62,810 bases of DNA, taken from NCBI GenBank assembly GCA_946558695.1, contig CAMNTQ010000013.1, positions 1-62,810 on the forward strand, in the 5' to 3' direction. Position 1 is the stretch's first letter. Every line of letters starts with the position of its first letter. This DNA comes from an uncultured Lachnospiraceae bacterium (lineage in GTDB: Bacteria > Bacillota > Clostridia > Lachnospirales > Lachnospiraceae). Below the pieces are notes generated by a model, which saw nothing but the letters and a program-made list of their open reading frames with translations, searched no databases and was not told where the DNA came from. A program made the position numbers and the translations under genes. This document shows, in pieces, positions 27,118 through 35,104 of the stretch.

Positions 27118-28182
27118 ATGAAACGTATTATCTTAACAGGCGGCGGCACCGCCGGCCATGTCACTCCTAACATCGCTCTCCTTCCCCGTCTCAAGGAGCT
27201 TAAGTACGACATCCATTATATTGGCTCCTACAACGGAATCGAGAAGGAACTCATTGAGCAGTTCGGCATCCCTTATCATGGGATTGCCACTGGAAAACTC
27301 CGCCGTTATTTCAGTCTCCAGAACTTTACAGATCCATTCCGTGTCCTTAAGGGAATGAACGATGCCAAAAAACTTGTAAAGATTCTGAAGCCTGACGTTA
27401 TTTTTTCCAAAGGCGGCTTTGTATCTGTCCCTGTTGTACTTTCCGGAAAAAGATGCCATGTTCCAGTCATTATCCATGAATCAGATATGACTCCCGGACT
27501 GGCCAATAAGCTTTCCCTGTCAGCAGCCACAAAGGTATGCTGTAATTTCCCGGAGACCTTAGAGCTTCTTCCTGACGGGAAAGCCATTCTCACCGGCTCG
27601 CCTATCCGCCAGGAGCTGTTGTCCGGCGACAGGTTCAGAGCACGCGAGACCCTCGGGTTTACCTCTGATAAACCAGTAATCCTCGTCGTGGGGGGGAGCC
27701 TTGGAGCCGTTGCTGTCAACAACGCAGTACGCATGGTGCTTCCCGAGCTTTTAAAGTCCTATCAGATCATCCACCTGTGCGGGCGCGGCAAACTTGACGA
27801 ATCACTAAAAGGACTTGAAGGATACGCTCAGTTTGAATATGTCAAAGAAGAATTAAGAGATTTTTTCGCGCTCACAGATATTGTTATTTCCAGAGCGGGA
27901 GCCAATGCAATCTGCGAACTTCTTGCATTACATAAGCCGAATCTCCTGATCCCGCTCTCTGCCAACGCAAGCCGCGGCGACCAGATTCTAAATGCCCGTT
28001 CCTTTGAACGGCAAGGATTCAGTATCGTCCTTGAGGAAGAAAATCTGACAGATAACACACTGCTCGATGCAGTAAATAGCCTTTATGAACATCGCGAACA
28101 ATATATTCATGCGATGAAGAATTCTTCCCAGCAGAATTCTATAGATACAATCGTTGATTTAATTGAATCAGTCACTGCATAA
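27118..28182 (+). CDS. murG: UDP-GlcNAc:lipid I N-acetylglucosaminyltransferase MurG
   Basis: A 354-aa GT-B glycosyltransferase that adds GlcNAc to lipid I to form lipid II at the inner face of the membrane. The N-terminal glycine loop TGGGTAGHVTPN, HESDMTPGLANK, GGSLGAVAVN, and SRAGANAICELLA (donor site) with LIPLSANASRGDQ are as expected. ATG 27118 follows GGAGG; an earlier in-frame start lacks a site. It lies alone on the plus strand, outside any division and cell wall cluster, and has its own terminator. Confidence 0.92.
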   Translation: MKRIILTGGGTAGHVTPNIALLPRLKELKYDIHYIGSYNGIEKELIEQFGIPYHGIATGKLRRYFSLQNFTDPFRVLKGMNDAKKLVKILKPDVIFSKGGFVSVPVVLSGKRCHVPVIIHESDMTPGLANKLSLSAATKVCCNFPETLELLPDGKAILTGSPIRQELLSGDRFRARETLGFTSDKPVILVVGGSLGAVAVNNAVRMVLPELLKSYQIIHLCGRGKLDESLKGLEGYAQFEYVKEELRDFFALTDIVISRAGANAICELLALHKPNLLIPLSANASRGDQILNARSFERQGFSIVLEEENLTDNTLLDAVNSLYEHREQYIHAMKNSSQQNSIDTIVDLIESVTA

Positions 28183-28195
28183 TACTACTACAAAT

Positions 28196-28226
28196 AGAAG
28201 GTGCCAAAAAAAGCACCTTCTTTTAT
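28196..28226 (+). terminator. Terminator of murG, overlapping the end of the sigma gene
   Basis: Stem AGAAGGTGC (28196-28204) and GCACCTTCT (28213-28221) with a T run on the plus strand. The loop is A-rich, so on the minus strand T residues fall in the loop; its 3' side overlaps the stop codon of the convergent sigma-factor gene. Confidence 0.88.
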
Positions 28227-28798
28227 GTTTCATTTAGACGGTCATATTCTTCTCTGTATTTTCTTTGTATCCACTTCTTTGCACGATACAGCGTACTGTG
28301 CAACACCTCTAACGACACTCCCATATTCTCTGCTACCTCTTTCTGCGGCTTTCCCAGAAGATATGTGATTGTAATCGCGTCATACCACCGCTCATTCATC
28401 TGATGTAAATCACTGAATATCTTTTCCACAAATTCGTGATATTCTCTATCGTGCAGAACAGTCATAACCTCTTCTTCTGTGCTGCACACAAGAAGATCTG
28501 AATCCTCATCTTCAAAGATATCTCCCTTGAGAATCTCATGCCAGCCATCTCTTTTACGATTACGCACCATATTTTTCGCTGTCGTAACCAGCCATGCATT
28601 GACTGCCTCCGCATTTACATTTTCTTTGCTGATATATAATTTCAGGAATACTTCTTGTACAATTTCCTCTGCTACATGCTCATTTTGAGAATAATACAAT
28701 GCTGTCCGATAGACCGTGGACATATTTTCTTCATAAATCTTATCAAAATCTACGCTTCTAATAGAGTCCATTCCACTAGTAATTCCTTTGTCTTCCAC
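28223..28798 (-). CDS. Sigma-70 family (ECF-type) RNA polymerase sigma factor
   Basis: A 191-aa sigma factor with region 2 (YRTALYYSQNEHVAEEIVQEVFLKLY, given here only in part) and a WLVTTAKNMVRNRKR segment. A C-terminal region 4 helix-turn-helix follows (LLGKPQKEVAENMGVS). The start is GTG behind GAGG. It probably drives a small stress or envelope regulon. Its expected membrane partner, the DUF4367 protein at 26107-26952, is on the same strand but murG lies between. The gene converges with murG and the shared terminator overlaps its stop codon. Confidence 0.88.
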   Translation of the reverse strand: MEDKGITSGMDSIRSVDFDKIYEENMSTVYRTALYYSQNEHVAEEIVQEVFLKLYISKENVNAEAVNAWLVTTAKNMVRNRKRDGWHEILKGDIFEDEDSDLLVCSTEEEVMTVLHDREYHEFVEKIFSDLHQMNERWYDAITITYLLGKPQKEVAENMGVSLEVLHSTLYRAKKWIQRKYREEYDRLNET

Positions 28799-28842
28799 TG
28801 TTCTTTCCTCATTCGTAATAGTACACTCTTGCCAGTAAAATC

Positions 28843-29247
28843 TTACATCTTAGACAGTATATCCTCCCTGTCCGTCTCCATTAACTCATTTAATTTCCAA
28901 CCGAGTCCCACCCCATCATCTTTATACCGCGGGATGAGATGCAAGTGAAAATGGAATACTGTCTGCCCTGCACATTCTCCGTTATTTTGAACTATATTAT
29001 AGCCATCACATCCCAATACGTCTGTCATCTTTGCAATCATCTTCTTTGCAAGAATCATCGCCTTACCCGCAAGTGAATCTTCCAACTCATACAGATCGGC
29101 ATAATGCTCCTTCGGGATAATGAGCGCGTGTCCTTTTGAAGCCGGATTCGCATCCAATATCACCCGAAAATCTTCATCCTCATAAAGTGTAGCCGTCGGA
29201 ATCTCTCCGTTGGCAAGTTTGCAGAAAATACAATTGTTATCTTTCAT
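28843..29247 (-). CDS. HIT-family nucleotide hydrolase
   Basis: A 134-aa histidine-triad protein. The zinc-like Cys pair CIFC and a later HALIIPKEHY precede the triad HFHLHLIPRY (about residues 99-108), where the middle His is the nucleophile. Family members hydrolyse AMP-lysine, AMP-N or dinucleoside polyphosphate substrates. ATG behind GAGGAGAGGG. It sits between the sigma factor and a divergent histidine kinase gene. Confidence 0.93.
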   Translation of the reverse strand: MKDNNCIFCKLANGEIPTATLYEDEDFRVILDANPASKGHALIIPKEHYADLYELEDSLAGKAMILAKKMIAKMTDVLGCDGYNIVQNNGECAGQTVFHFHLHLIPRYKDDGVGLGWKLNELMETDREDILSKM

Positions 29248-29338
29248 TTCCCTCTCCTCTTTCTAAAAATATTTGTAAATTTGATTGATTATTTTATCCG
29301 CCAGTGCTAAACTCTCTAACAGAAAGGCGGTATTTACT

Positions 29339-30091
29339 ATGTTTTCAGAAACAGATTTCGACAAATTACAGCAGATAATGGAAGAAAGCCCTGAAAGAAA
29401 AGAACTTCTTCAGCGTCTTCTTGAATCACATCAGATGACAATCAGTGCAATCAGCCACGAAATCCGCAATCCGCTGACACTTATTTACAGCACTCTGCAG
29501 CTTATCGCCTCACAGCATCCGGAGACAGCTTCTTTTAAATATTGGAATCAGCTTATGGAAGATGTGAGATACACAAATCTCCTGCTGGAAGAACTATCCG
29601 TCTATAATAACAGCGACCGATTGAGCCTGACTCAGACGAACACGGTTTCTTTTTTCAGGACAGCTTCCCTTTCCTTTGCAGCGTCAATCACAGACACCGA
29701 CATTGAATTTATATCCCGGATTCCTGACCATCTCCCTGATTTTAACTGCGACACTGTAAAGCTCCGGCAGGTACTTCTGAATCTGCTGCGCAATGCCAGA
29801 GACGGAGTGATGCTCTGCGAACATACTGCCCATAAAATCTATCTGGATGTATCCGCAACAGAAGATGTTCATCAAAGAACTTACATCTGCGCAAAAGTAT
29901 CCGATAACGGCTGCGGTATCCCGCCAGAGAATCTTGAACACATTTTCGAACCATTTACTACATATAAGACAGGAGGAACCGGCCTCGGCCTTGCCATAGC
30001 CAGCCGCATCGCAAGGGCTCACAAAGGCTCTCTCTCCGTTACATCAGTTCCAAATGATCTGACTACTTTCACGCTTTTGCTTCCGGTATAA
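29339..30091 (+). CDS. Orphan soluble histidine kinase
   Basis: A 250-aa kinase made only of a HisKA dimerisation helix with the phospho-acceptor His (ISHEIRNPLTLIYSTL, His about residue 39) and a HATPase domain (NLLRNARDG N-box, DNGCGIP, EPFTTYKTGGTGLGLAI). No sensor domain, signal peptide or membrane segment is present, and no response regulator is adjacent. Orphan kinases in clostridia often feed Spo0A, but that is inference. ATG 29339 is preceded by AAAGGCGG. The 3' end overlaps the convergent rhomboid gene by 48 bp. Confidence 0.88.
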   Translation: MFSETDFDKLQQIMEESPERKELLQRLLESHQMTISAISHEIRNPLTLIYSTLQLIASQHPETASFKYWNQLMEDVRYTNLLLEELSVYNNSDRLSLTQTNTVSFFRTASLSFAASITDTDIEFISRIPDHLPDFNCDTVKLRQVLLNLLRNARDGVMLCEHTAHKIYLDVSATEDVHQRTYICAKVSDNGCGIPPENLEHIFEPFTTYKTGGTGLGLAIASRIARAHKGSLSVTSVPNDLTTFTLLLPV

Positions 30092-30670
30092 AGGAACCGC
30101 AAAGAGAAATCCTGACAGCAGCCCGCCTACGTGGGCTGCATTATCCACCCCTGTACTTGAAAAGCCATAATACAGCATAAGAAGAATCATAAAGATGAGC
30201 CTTCTGCCGGAAATACCCCCGCTCCGCCCCCTGTCACGGAGTGACACATACAAAAGCGCCCCGATCAAACCGAAGACCGCGCCAGAGGCTCCTGCCGACA
30301 CAACATATTCCCCGATCCGAATATCCCAGACAGCAGAGACTATATTTCCGCATAACCCGCTTGCTATATAGATAACCAAATATCTTATTTTTCCTACCGT
30401 CAATTCCAAATTCCATCCGACAAGAATCAAGACGATCATATTATTCATCAGATGATCGAATCCAAAATGCAGAAACATACAGGTAAACAGACGGTAATAC
30501 TCACCTTCTTCCGCTACAGAGGGCACATACATCGCCCCGTGCCGAAGCATAAACTCCGCATCTTCCGTCATGCCCTGCAGCGATAACAGCAAAAATACAA
30601 TAACATTAGCGCCGGCCAGCAACATTGTCATACTAGATGTCTTTTTCTGATATCTTCTATAATTCTCCAT
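30044..30670 (-). CDS. Rhomboid-family intramembrane serine protease
   Basis: A 208-aa membrane protein with about six hydrophobic segments. The catalytic Ser is in GASGAVFG (about residue 130) and the His in AAHVGGLLSGF (about residue 180); HFGFDHLMNNM supplies the upstream conserved His/Asn segment. It cleaves membrane-spanning substrates within the bilayer. The gene runs into the 3' end of the convergent histidine kinase gene for 48 bp. Confidence 0.92.
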   Translation of the reverse strand: MENYRRYQKKTSSMTMLLAGANVIVFLLLSLQGMTEDAEFMLRHGAMYVPSVAEEGEYYRLFTCMFLHFGFDHLMNNMIVLILVGWNLELTVGKIRYLVIYIASGLCGNIVSAVWDIRIGEYVVSAGASGAVFGLIGALLYVSLRDRGRSGGISGRRLIFMILLMLYYGFSSTGVDNAAHVGGLLSGFLFAVPLYRKQKRESSQIIWN

Positions 30671-30688
30671 ATCTTAGTCTCTCCATTA

Positions 30689-32236
30689 TCAGAAATAGCC
30701 TTCAAACCGTACTCTGTCCTCCGCCTTCTTTTCTTCTTCCGCTTTTTCGTCCTCCTCTAACTGCTTGGTCAGCCGCCTGTATCTGATCAGCAATACGATA
30801 AACACTATAACCAGCACAATCAGAAGGGCAGATGCCGCTGCCAGTATACACTTGTCCATTTTGCTTCTCTCCGGCATCCCTAGCTTCTTCCAAAGATACG
30901 ATACACCCGGAATTTTAAAAATTCCTGTCTTTTCTTTTATTTCTTCTTTTTTTTCTTCCTTATTTTCCCGCTTATTTTCAGAATTTTCCTTTGTCTCCGG
31001 TTCTTTTTCATCTTCTGCATGCGCTTTTATATAAGACTCACTGAGCTTCACATTCGCAGAACCCACATAATTTCCATGATACGTATAAGTCAGTGTCGCC
31101 CTGTCCTTTAAATCCTCTTCTGGAACAATCTCTGCATCCAAATCTGTAAGCGCAGCCCCTTTCGGCAGAATCACATAATTATCTCCCGGAGCAGCTTCCT
31201 TTACATTCTCCGACTGCACCTGCTGCGTTATATCAACTTTAGAAAAATTCTTAAAACCATATTCCAACAGCTTTGTAGTATCTGGATAAACATTTTTCCC
31301 GTGAGTACGAAGGACTACGCAAACAAGCTGTACTCCATCCTTTTCTGCCATCGTAACCAGCGTAGACAATGCATCCGACGTGAAACCTGTCTTTCCGCCG
31401 ATGGCATATTTATAATAATTACTGTCTTCTGGTCTTAACATCTTATGCTTCTGCTGAAATACATGCTCTTCCACAACCTTCGATTGTGGTATCTTGTATT
31501 CCAATGTCTGAACAATCTCAAAAAATTTAGGATCGTTAAAAAGCTCCCTTCCAATCAAAGCCATATCTCTCGCACATGTATAATGCTGTGCATCGTGCAG
31601 TCCATTCGTATTGACAAAGTGAGAATTCACGCCCCCAAGCTGCTGTACTCTAGCATTCATCTGCTCGATAAACCAATTATAATCATAGCCCGCTTTTCTT
31701 CCTACATTCTCTCCCACAGCATATGCAGCTTCATTGGCCGATGCCAGAAGCGTCGCATAAAGCGCCTGTTCCAGCGAGATAATATTCCCTTCTTTTAAGC
31801 CTACAGAAGAATCCCCGGGCTGCAAAAAAGCTACGCTGTCATGAGAAAACGTTACCTCGTCTGATAACTCTCCATTTTCCAGCGCAACCAATGCGGTAAG
31901 AATCTTTGTGATACTCGCCGGATATTGCTTTGAATCTATACTTTTAGCATAAAGGATCGCTCCTGTTGAAACCTCCATAACAATAGCGGCTTCCCCATAT
32001 GTTCCGGGACCTTTCACCCATCCTTCCCATGCATTAGATTCCGTCGGAATCTTATATGCCTTATCAAGCTCCTCCTGCATTCGTTTTTCTTCTTCTGTCA
32101 ATTCCTTCTTTTCGGCTTTTTCGGTCTTCTCATTACCAGACTGCGTTGTCTCTGCGGCAAATGCTGTCATCCCTAAGGTCATGCACAGTACAAATACCAG
32201 TACTGTTGACATTAGTCTTTTGCAGTCCCTTCTCAT
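30689..32236 (-). CDS. D-alanyl-D-alanine carboxypeptidase (DacF-like)
   Basis: A 515-aa low-molecular-weight penicillin-binding protein that trims the terminal D-Ala of peptidoglycan stem peptides outside the membrane. Signal peptide at 1-28 (cleavage near AFA), then the active-site SxxK (PASITKIL), SxN (SANEAAYA) and KTG (GGKTGFTSD) motifs, a beta-rich C-terminal domain, a long Glu/Lys linker (about 405-440) and a C-terminal membrane anchor with a charged tail. The long linker and true transmembrane anchor differ from the amphipathic anchor of PBP5. Start after GGAGG. Confidence 0.93.
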   Translation of the reverse strand: MRRDCKRLMSTVLVFVLCMTLGMTAFAAETTQSGNEKTEKAEKKELTEEEKRMQEELDKAYKIPTESNAWEGWVKGPGTYGEAAIVMEVSTGAILYAKSIDSKQYPASITKILTALVALENGELSDEVTFSHDSVAFLQPGDSSVGLKEGNIISLEQALYATLLASANEAAYAVGENVGRKAGYDYNWFIEQMNARVQQLGGVNSHFVNTNGLHDAQHYTCARDMALIGRELFNDPKFFEIVQTLEYKIPQSKVVEEHVFQQKHKMLRPEDSNYYKYAIGGKTGFTSDALSTLVTMAEKDGVQLVCVVLRTHGKNVYPDTTKLLEYGFKNFSKVDITQQVQSENVKEAAPGDNYVILPKGAALTDLDAEIVPEEDLKDRATLTYTYHGNYVGSANVKLSESYIKAHAEDEKEPETKENSENKRENKEEKKEEIKEKTGIFKIPGVSYLWKKLGMPERSKMDKCILAAASALLIVLVIVFIVLLIRYRRLTKQLEEDEKAEEEKKAEDRVRFEGYF

Positions 32237-32323
32237 ATTCCATCCTCCAAAACTTTCTACACAAATATATCTATATCGCTAATCCGGACCTCCGAATCAT
32301 AAAACTTGCAAGTCTTACATTGA

Positions 32324-32352
32324 ATAATAGCATACCTGAAAAAAGACTGCAA
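32324..32352 (-). promoter_or_regulatory. Promoter of the carboxypeptidase gene
   Basis: TTGCAG (32352-32347) and TATTAT (32329-32324) with 17-bp spacing on the minus strand, about 90 bp before the start codon. Confidence 0.65.
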
Positions 32353-32424
32353 CCAAAAATCGCCCCGGCTCGTTACCATGAGCGCTCTCATGCCGCGAAT
32401 GGCAGCGGAATATCCTGCCGATAT

Positions 32425-33243
32425 TTAGATGTCATTTTGCATTATCTCCTCCTCTTCAATATATAATCCGTCCCAGTCTCCCCATTTCGGCTTTTTCCGA
32501 CGGTTAAGAAAACGCTTTACCGGCGTCCACATATTTTCTGTCTCCTCCATGATTAAATTCCCGTAGTGCTGTTTCTTTATCCACTCATGCTGCGCACTGT
32601 CATATTTTGCCGCATTTACTCTATGACTAGCACGGTTTCTTCCTTCTAATCCGTTCTCTTCCTCTCTGTCCTCCTCCTCATCATACAGTTTCTGGACTCT
32701 GATACTGCTCCTTTTTTCTGCCTGATCCGTCTCATTCTTCTCCTCCATACATTCCTTCACGATCTTTTCCAGACTATAATTCTCCACCATCGTCTCTTTA
32801 TGAAGAATAAAAACAATCCGTACATTTTCTTTATCCTCATAATCTGCCTGTTTTACAAAATACTCCGTCAGTTTATGAATCTCAGTCCACAGCTCCTGCT
32901 TCGCCTGAGGATAATAACAAAAGTAAAATCTTTTGTCCTCATAAAAAATAAACTCCGGTTCCAAAAGTATACAGTGGATATTGAGCAGATAATTTTCTAT
33001 TTCCCGTATTACCGCCAGTAATTGCCGTAAAAATAATTTCAGATCTTCTCCGCCGATTTTTGTCCTCTCATACATCGCCTGCATAGATATCTTTCCGCTT
33101 ACGTTATAATCATAAAAAGATGCTCCATCTATCCCTCTGCCCTTCACAGGAAGAATCCCTTCTATTTCATTCAATTGAAGCATTCTCATCTGGTAATCCT
33201 CGTGATAGACCGCCTCCTCCTCAATTGTGACTTTTCGCTCCAT
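32425..33243 (-). CDS. DUF6382-type cytoplasmic protein of the Tad cluster
   Basis: A 272-aa soluble protein resembling DUF6382: an N-terminal alpha/beta region (EAVYHEDYQMRMLQLNEI, FYDYNVSGKISMQ, EDKRFYFCYYPQA) and a Glu/Arg-rich C-terminal third. In other Lachnospiraceae this domain is often fused to an FHA domain; no FHA domain is seen here. It is the last gene of the Tad operon and overlaps the preceding TadE-like gene by 23 bp. ATG 33243 is chosen for its AAGGAG at 7 bp. Role unknown; a regulatory or assembly function is a guess from position. Confidence 0.7.
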   Translation of the reverse strand: MERKVTIEEEAVYHEDYQMRMLQLNEIEGILPVKGRGIDGASFYDYNVSGKISMQAMYERTKIGGEDLKLFLRQLLAVIREIENYLLNIHCILLEPEFIFYEDKRFYFCYYPQAKQELWTEIHKLTEYFVKQADYEDKENVRIVFILHKETMVENYSLEKIVKECMEEKNETDQAEKRSSIRVQKLYDEEEDREEENGLEGRNRASHRVNAAKYDSAQHEWIKKQHYGNLIMEETENMWTPVKRFLNRRKKPKWGDWDGLYIEEEEIMQNDI

Positions 33244-33652
33244 CTGCAATCTCCTTTATCCTCCTGATATCCCGGATATGATTCTCCGGGTCCGTAACTG
33301 CCGCCTTTTTTACAACGGACAGACCAAGCCGCCCTTTACGGGCAGACGCTTTTATACAAATTTCTTCCTTTCCTATGCTGGCACTGACACTGCTGCCCGC
33401 AAACAGGATGCATTTTTTGCCTGCCCGCTCACGGAATAAGCTTTTCAGTTCTCCCTCCGTCACCTCATCTTTCTCCCGCATCTTTGTGCTTCCTACCACT
33501 GCCGTCTCATAAGCTGCTCCTGCCAGTATATTTTTATCATGAAAATAAAACGATGCCAGTATACTGCTCATAATCAGCAATAAAATAATCGGCATAAGAA
33601 ACGACATTTCAACTGTCATACTTCCCTTTAAGATTCTGCCAGTATACTTCAT
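33221..33652 (-). CDS. TadE-like pilus assembly protein (short)
   Basis: A 143-aa protein with a TadE-type N-terminus: a short basic head, then GSMTVEMSFLMPIILLLIMSS with Glu at the +5-like position and a single hydrophobic helix, followed by a mainly beta or mixed extracellular region. Family knowledge: TadE/TadF are pseudopilins processed by the prepilin peptidase. It lies 23 bp after the peptidase gene. Confidence 0.75.
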   Translation of the reverse strand: MKYTGRILKGSMTVEMSFLMPIILLLIMSSILASFYFHDKNILAGAAYETAVVGSTKMREKDEVTEGELKSLFRERAGKKCILFAGSSVSASIGKEEICIKASARKGRLGLSVVKKAAVTDPENHIRDIRRIKEIADGAKSHN

Positions 33653-33675
33653 AATACCTCTATACCTCTATCCTT

Positions 33676-34161
33676 CTATATTCCAATCTCCCCTGCCAGC
33701 CAAAAAATGTAACCTGCCGTTAAAAATGGGTAAAACGGCAGCGCAATTTTACGCGACATTTTTTTCCTTGCCAAAACAACCATCGCACAGAATGCCAGCA
33801 AAAAAAATGCACTTGCAAGCACCTCAAAAAGCTTCCACAATCCAAGGTATATTCCCATTCCTAAAATTCCCAAGCTGTCTGCGTATCCTACTCCCTCTTT
33901 CGTTATTCTGCTTACAGCCAAAAATACTATGCCGATTGCCATACCTCCCGCAATCAGCGCAACGTCCTCTCTATGACACAGACATTGAAAAATAATTGCT
34001 CCGGCATTCATTAATGCTAAAATTTCTACCGGAATTTTTCGGCATTTAATATCTACTGCGGACACAATAATCAAAATCCCCAGACATACCGCCTGATCTG
34101 CTTCCACTGTCTCTTCCCCTTTCTTTGATCTTTCTATATTTTTTACCCGTAGCATGCTCAT
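33676..34161 (-). CDS. tadV: A24-family prepilin peptidase (TadV/CpaA-like)
   Basis: A 161-aa polytopic protein with about five membrane segments. The two catalytic Asp of A24 aspartic peptidases can be placed in VSAVDIKCRKIP and GVGYADSLGILG; the second replaces the usual GxGD with GYAD. It would cleave the Flp1 prepilin and TadE-like pseudopilins. The start is put at ATG 34161, after the stop of the preceding gene; the longer open frame overlaps that gene and has no ribosome binding site. Confidence 0.75.
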   Translation of the reverse strand: MSMLRVKNIERSKKGEETVEADQAVCLGILIIVSAVDIKCRKIPVEILALMNAGAIIFQCLCHREDVALIAGGMAIGIVFLAVSRITKEGVGYADSLGILGMGIYLGLWKLFEVLASAFFLLAFCAMVVLARKKMSRKIALPFYPFLTAGYIFWLAGEIGI

Positions 34162-34177
34162 CAATTCTTCTAAAAAT

Positions 34178-35074
34178 CTATTTTCCGCATTTTGAACACG
34201 CACGCTTCCCCGCCGTCTCTGAAACCGGGATTGCATAAACAGTTCGTTTCAATCCGCTGCAGGACAGAGAACTATGATAGCGGTCTCCTGTATCCGTAAT
34301 ATAGACTCCGCCTCCTGCCCCTCTGTTGCATCGTTCACATGCATGGTACTTGCCGCCGCTCTTATTGCGAAGCAATTTTACCTCTTCCGGCTGCACCATG
34401 CGGATGGACAGCTCAAGATGTGTACAATGATAATCCCGGTGATAGACCAGTCCCGTTTCTGTCACATATACCATTCCCTCATCTTTTGTTCCGAATCCGC
34501 CCTTCTCATATCCGTTCCACACTTTAACCTGCATCTTATCTTCAAAGGCAATCACCGCGATATGAAATGCCGGCACGGGAATTCGTATCTTATATTTCAC
34601 TGACAACTGCCCAATTCCAGTAATCGGCGATATTCTGGAAGCTCGGCAGTCAATCCCGCCGCTCCCGCCCGCTACGATACTGCGTTCTAAACGCTTTGCG
34701 CCAATAGCGTTCACCACATCCGACTTCACTGCAGAAGGCGAACACATCACCGTCGCATATGCCTGCTGCGCCGCTCTCTTTCCCGCATACTGAAGTCCTG
34801 AACGAACCGCCGTCTGGATCGCCATAATTTCCATCAGATATAAAAGGCATACAACGGCAAAGAAGAACAATGGAACAGCCATCGCCGCCTCCACAGTAAT
34901 ACTTCCTTTTTTGGAGGTGAAGGCAGATGCCCTCTTGGAGCATATGAGACTGGTATTTCGTGTGGGGAGTATACCATTCAATATCAAACGAATCGTTCTC
35001 CTTTCTTCATAAATTTTTTTGGGGATGTATAAAATGTTGATAATAAAAAGAGTTTTAGAACTCCAAAAGGACAT
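34178..35074 (-). CDS. TadE-like pseudopilin with duplicated Cys/His module
   Basis: A 298-aa protein. A long basic head (1-55) leads to a TadE-type segment KKGSITVEAAMAVPLFFF and hydrophobic helix (57-85). The extracellular part ends in two copies of a module, TxTGxxYH...C..L...CxxC, at 202-249 (Cys217, Cys246, Cys249) and 257-296 (Cys272, Cys293, Cys296). The same kind of module is seen at the ends of some secreted Firmicutes proteins; its ligand is unproven, but metal binding is plausible. The start is well supported: GGAGG 9 bp before ATG 35074. Confidence 0.78.
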   Translation of the reverse strand: MSFWSSKTLFIINILYIPKKIYEERRTIRLILNGILPTRNTSLICSKRASAFTSKKGSITVEAAMAVPLFFFAVVCLLYLMEIMAIQTAVRSGLQYAGKRAAQQAYATVMCSPSAVKSDVVNAIGAKRLERSIVAGGSGGIDCRASRISPITGIGQLSVKYKIRIPVPAFHIAVIAFEDKMQVKVWNGYEKGGFGTKDEGMVYVTETGLVYHRDYHCTHLELSIRMVQPEEVKLLRNKSGGKYHACERCNRGAGGGVYITDTGDRYHSSLSCSGLKRTVYAIPVSETAGKRACSKCGK

Positions 35075-35104
35075 CTGTCTTCACCTCCTTCTTTTTTGGT
35101 TTCG

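Noticed and set aside
32384..32420. CATGAG/CTCATG and GCCG repeats between the carboxypeptidase and DUF6382 genes
   Set aside because: Short arms without a T run; no convincing Tad operon terminator could be called in this gap.
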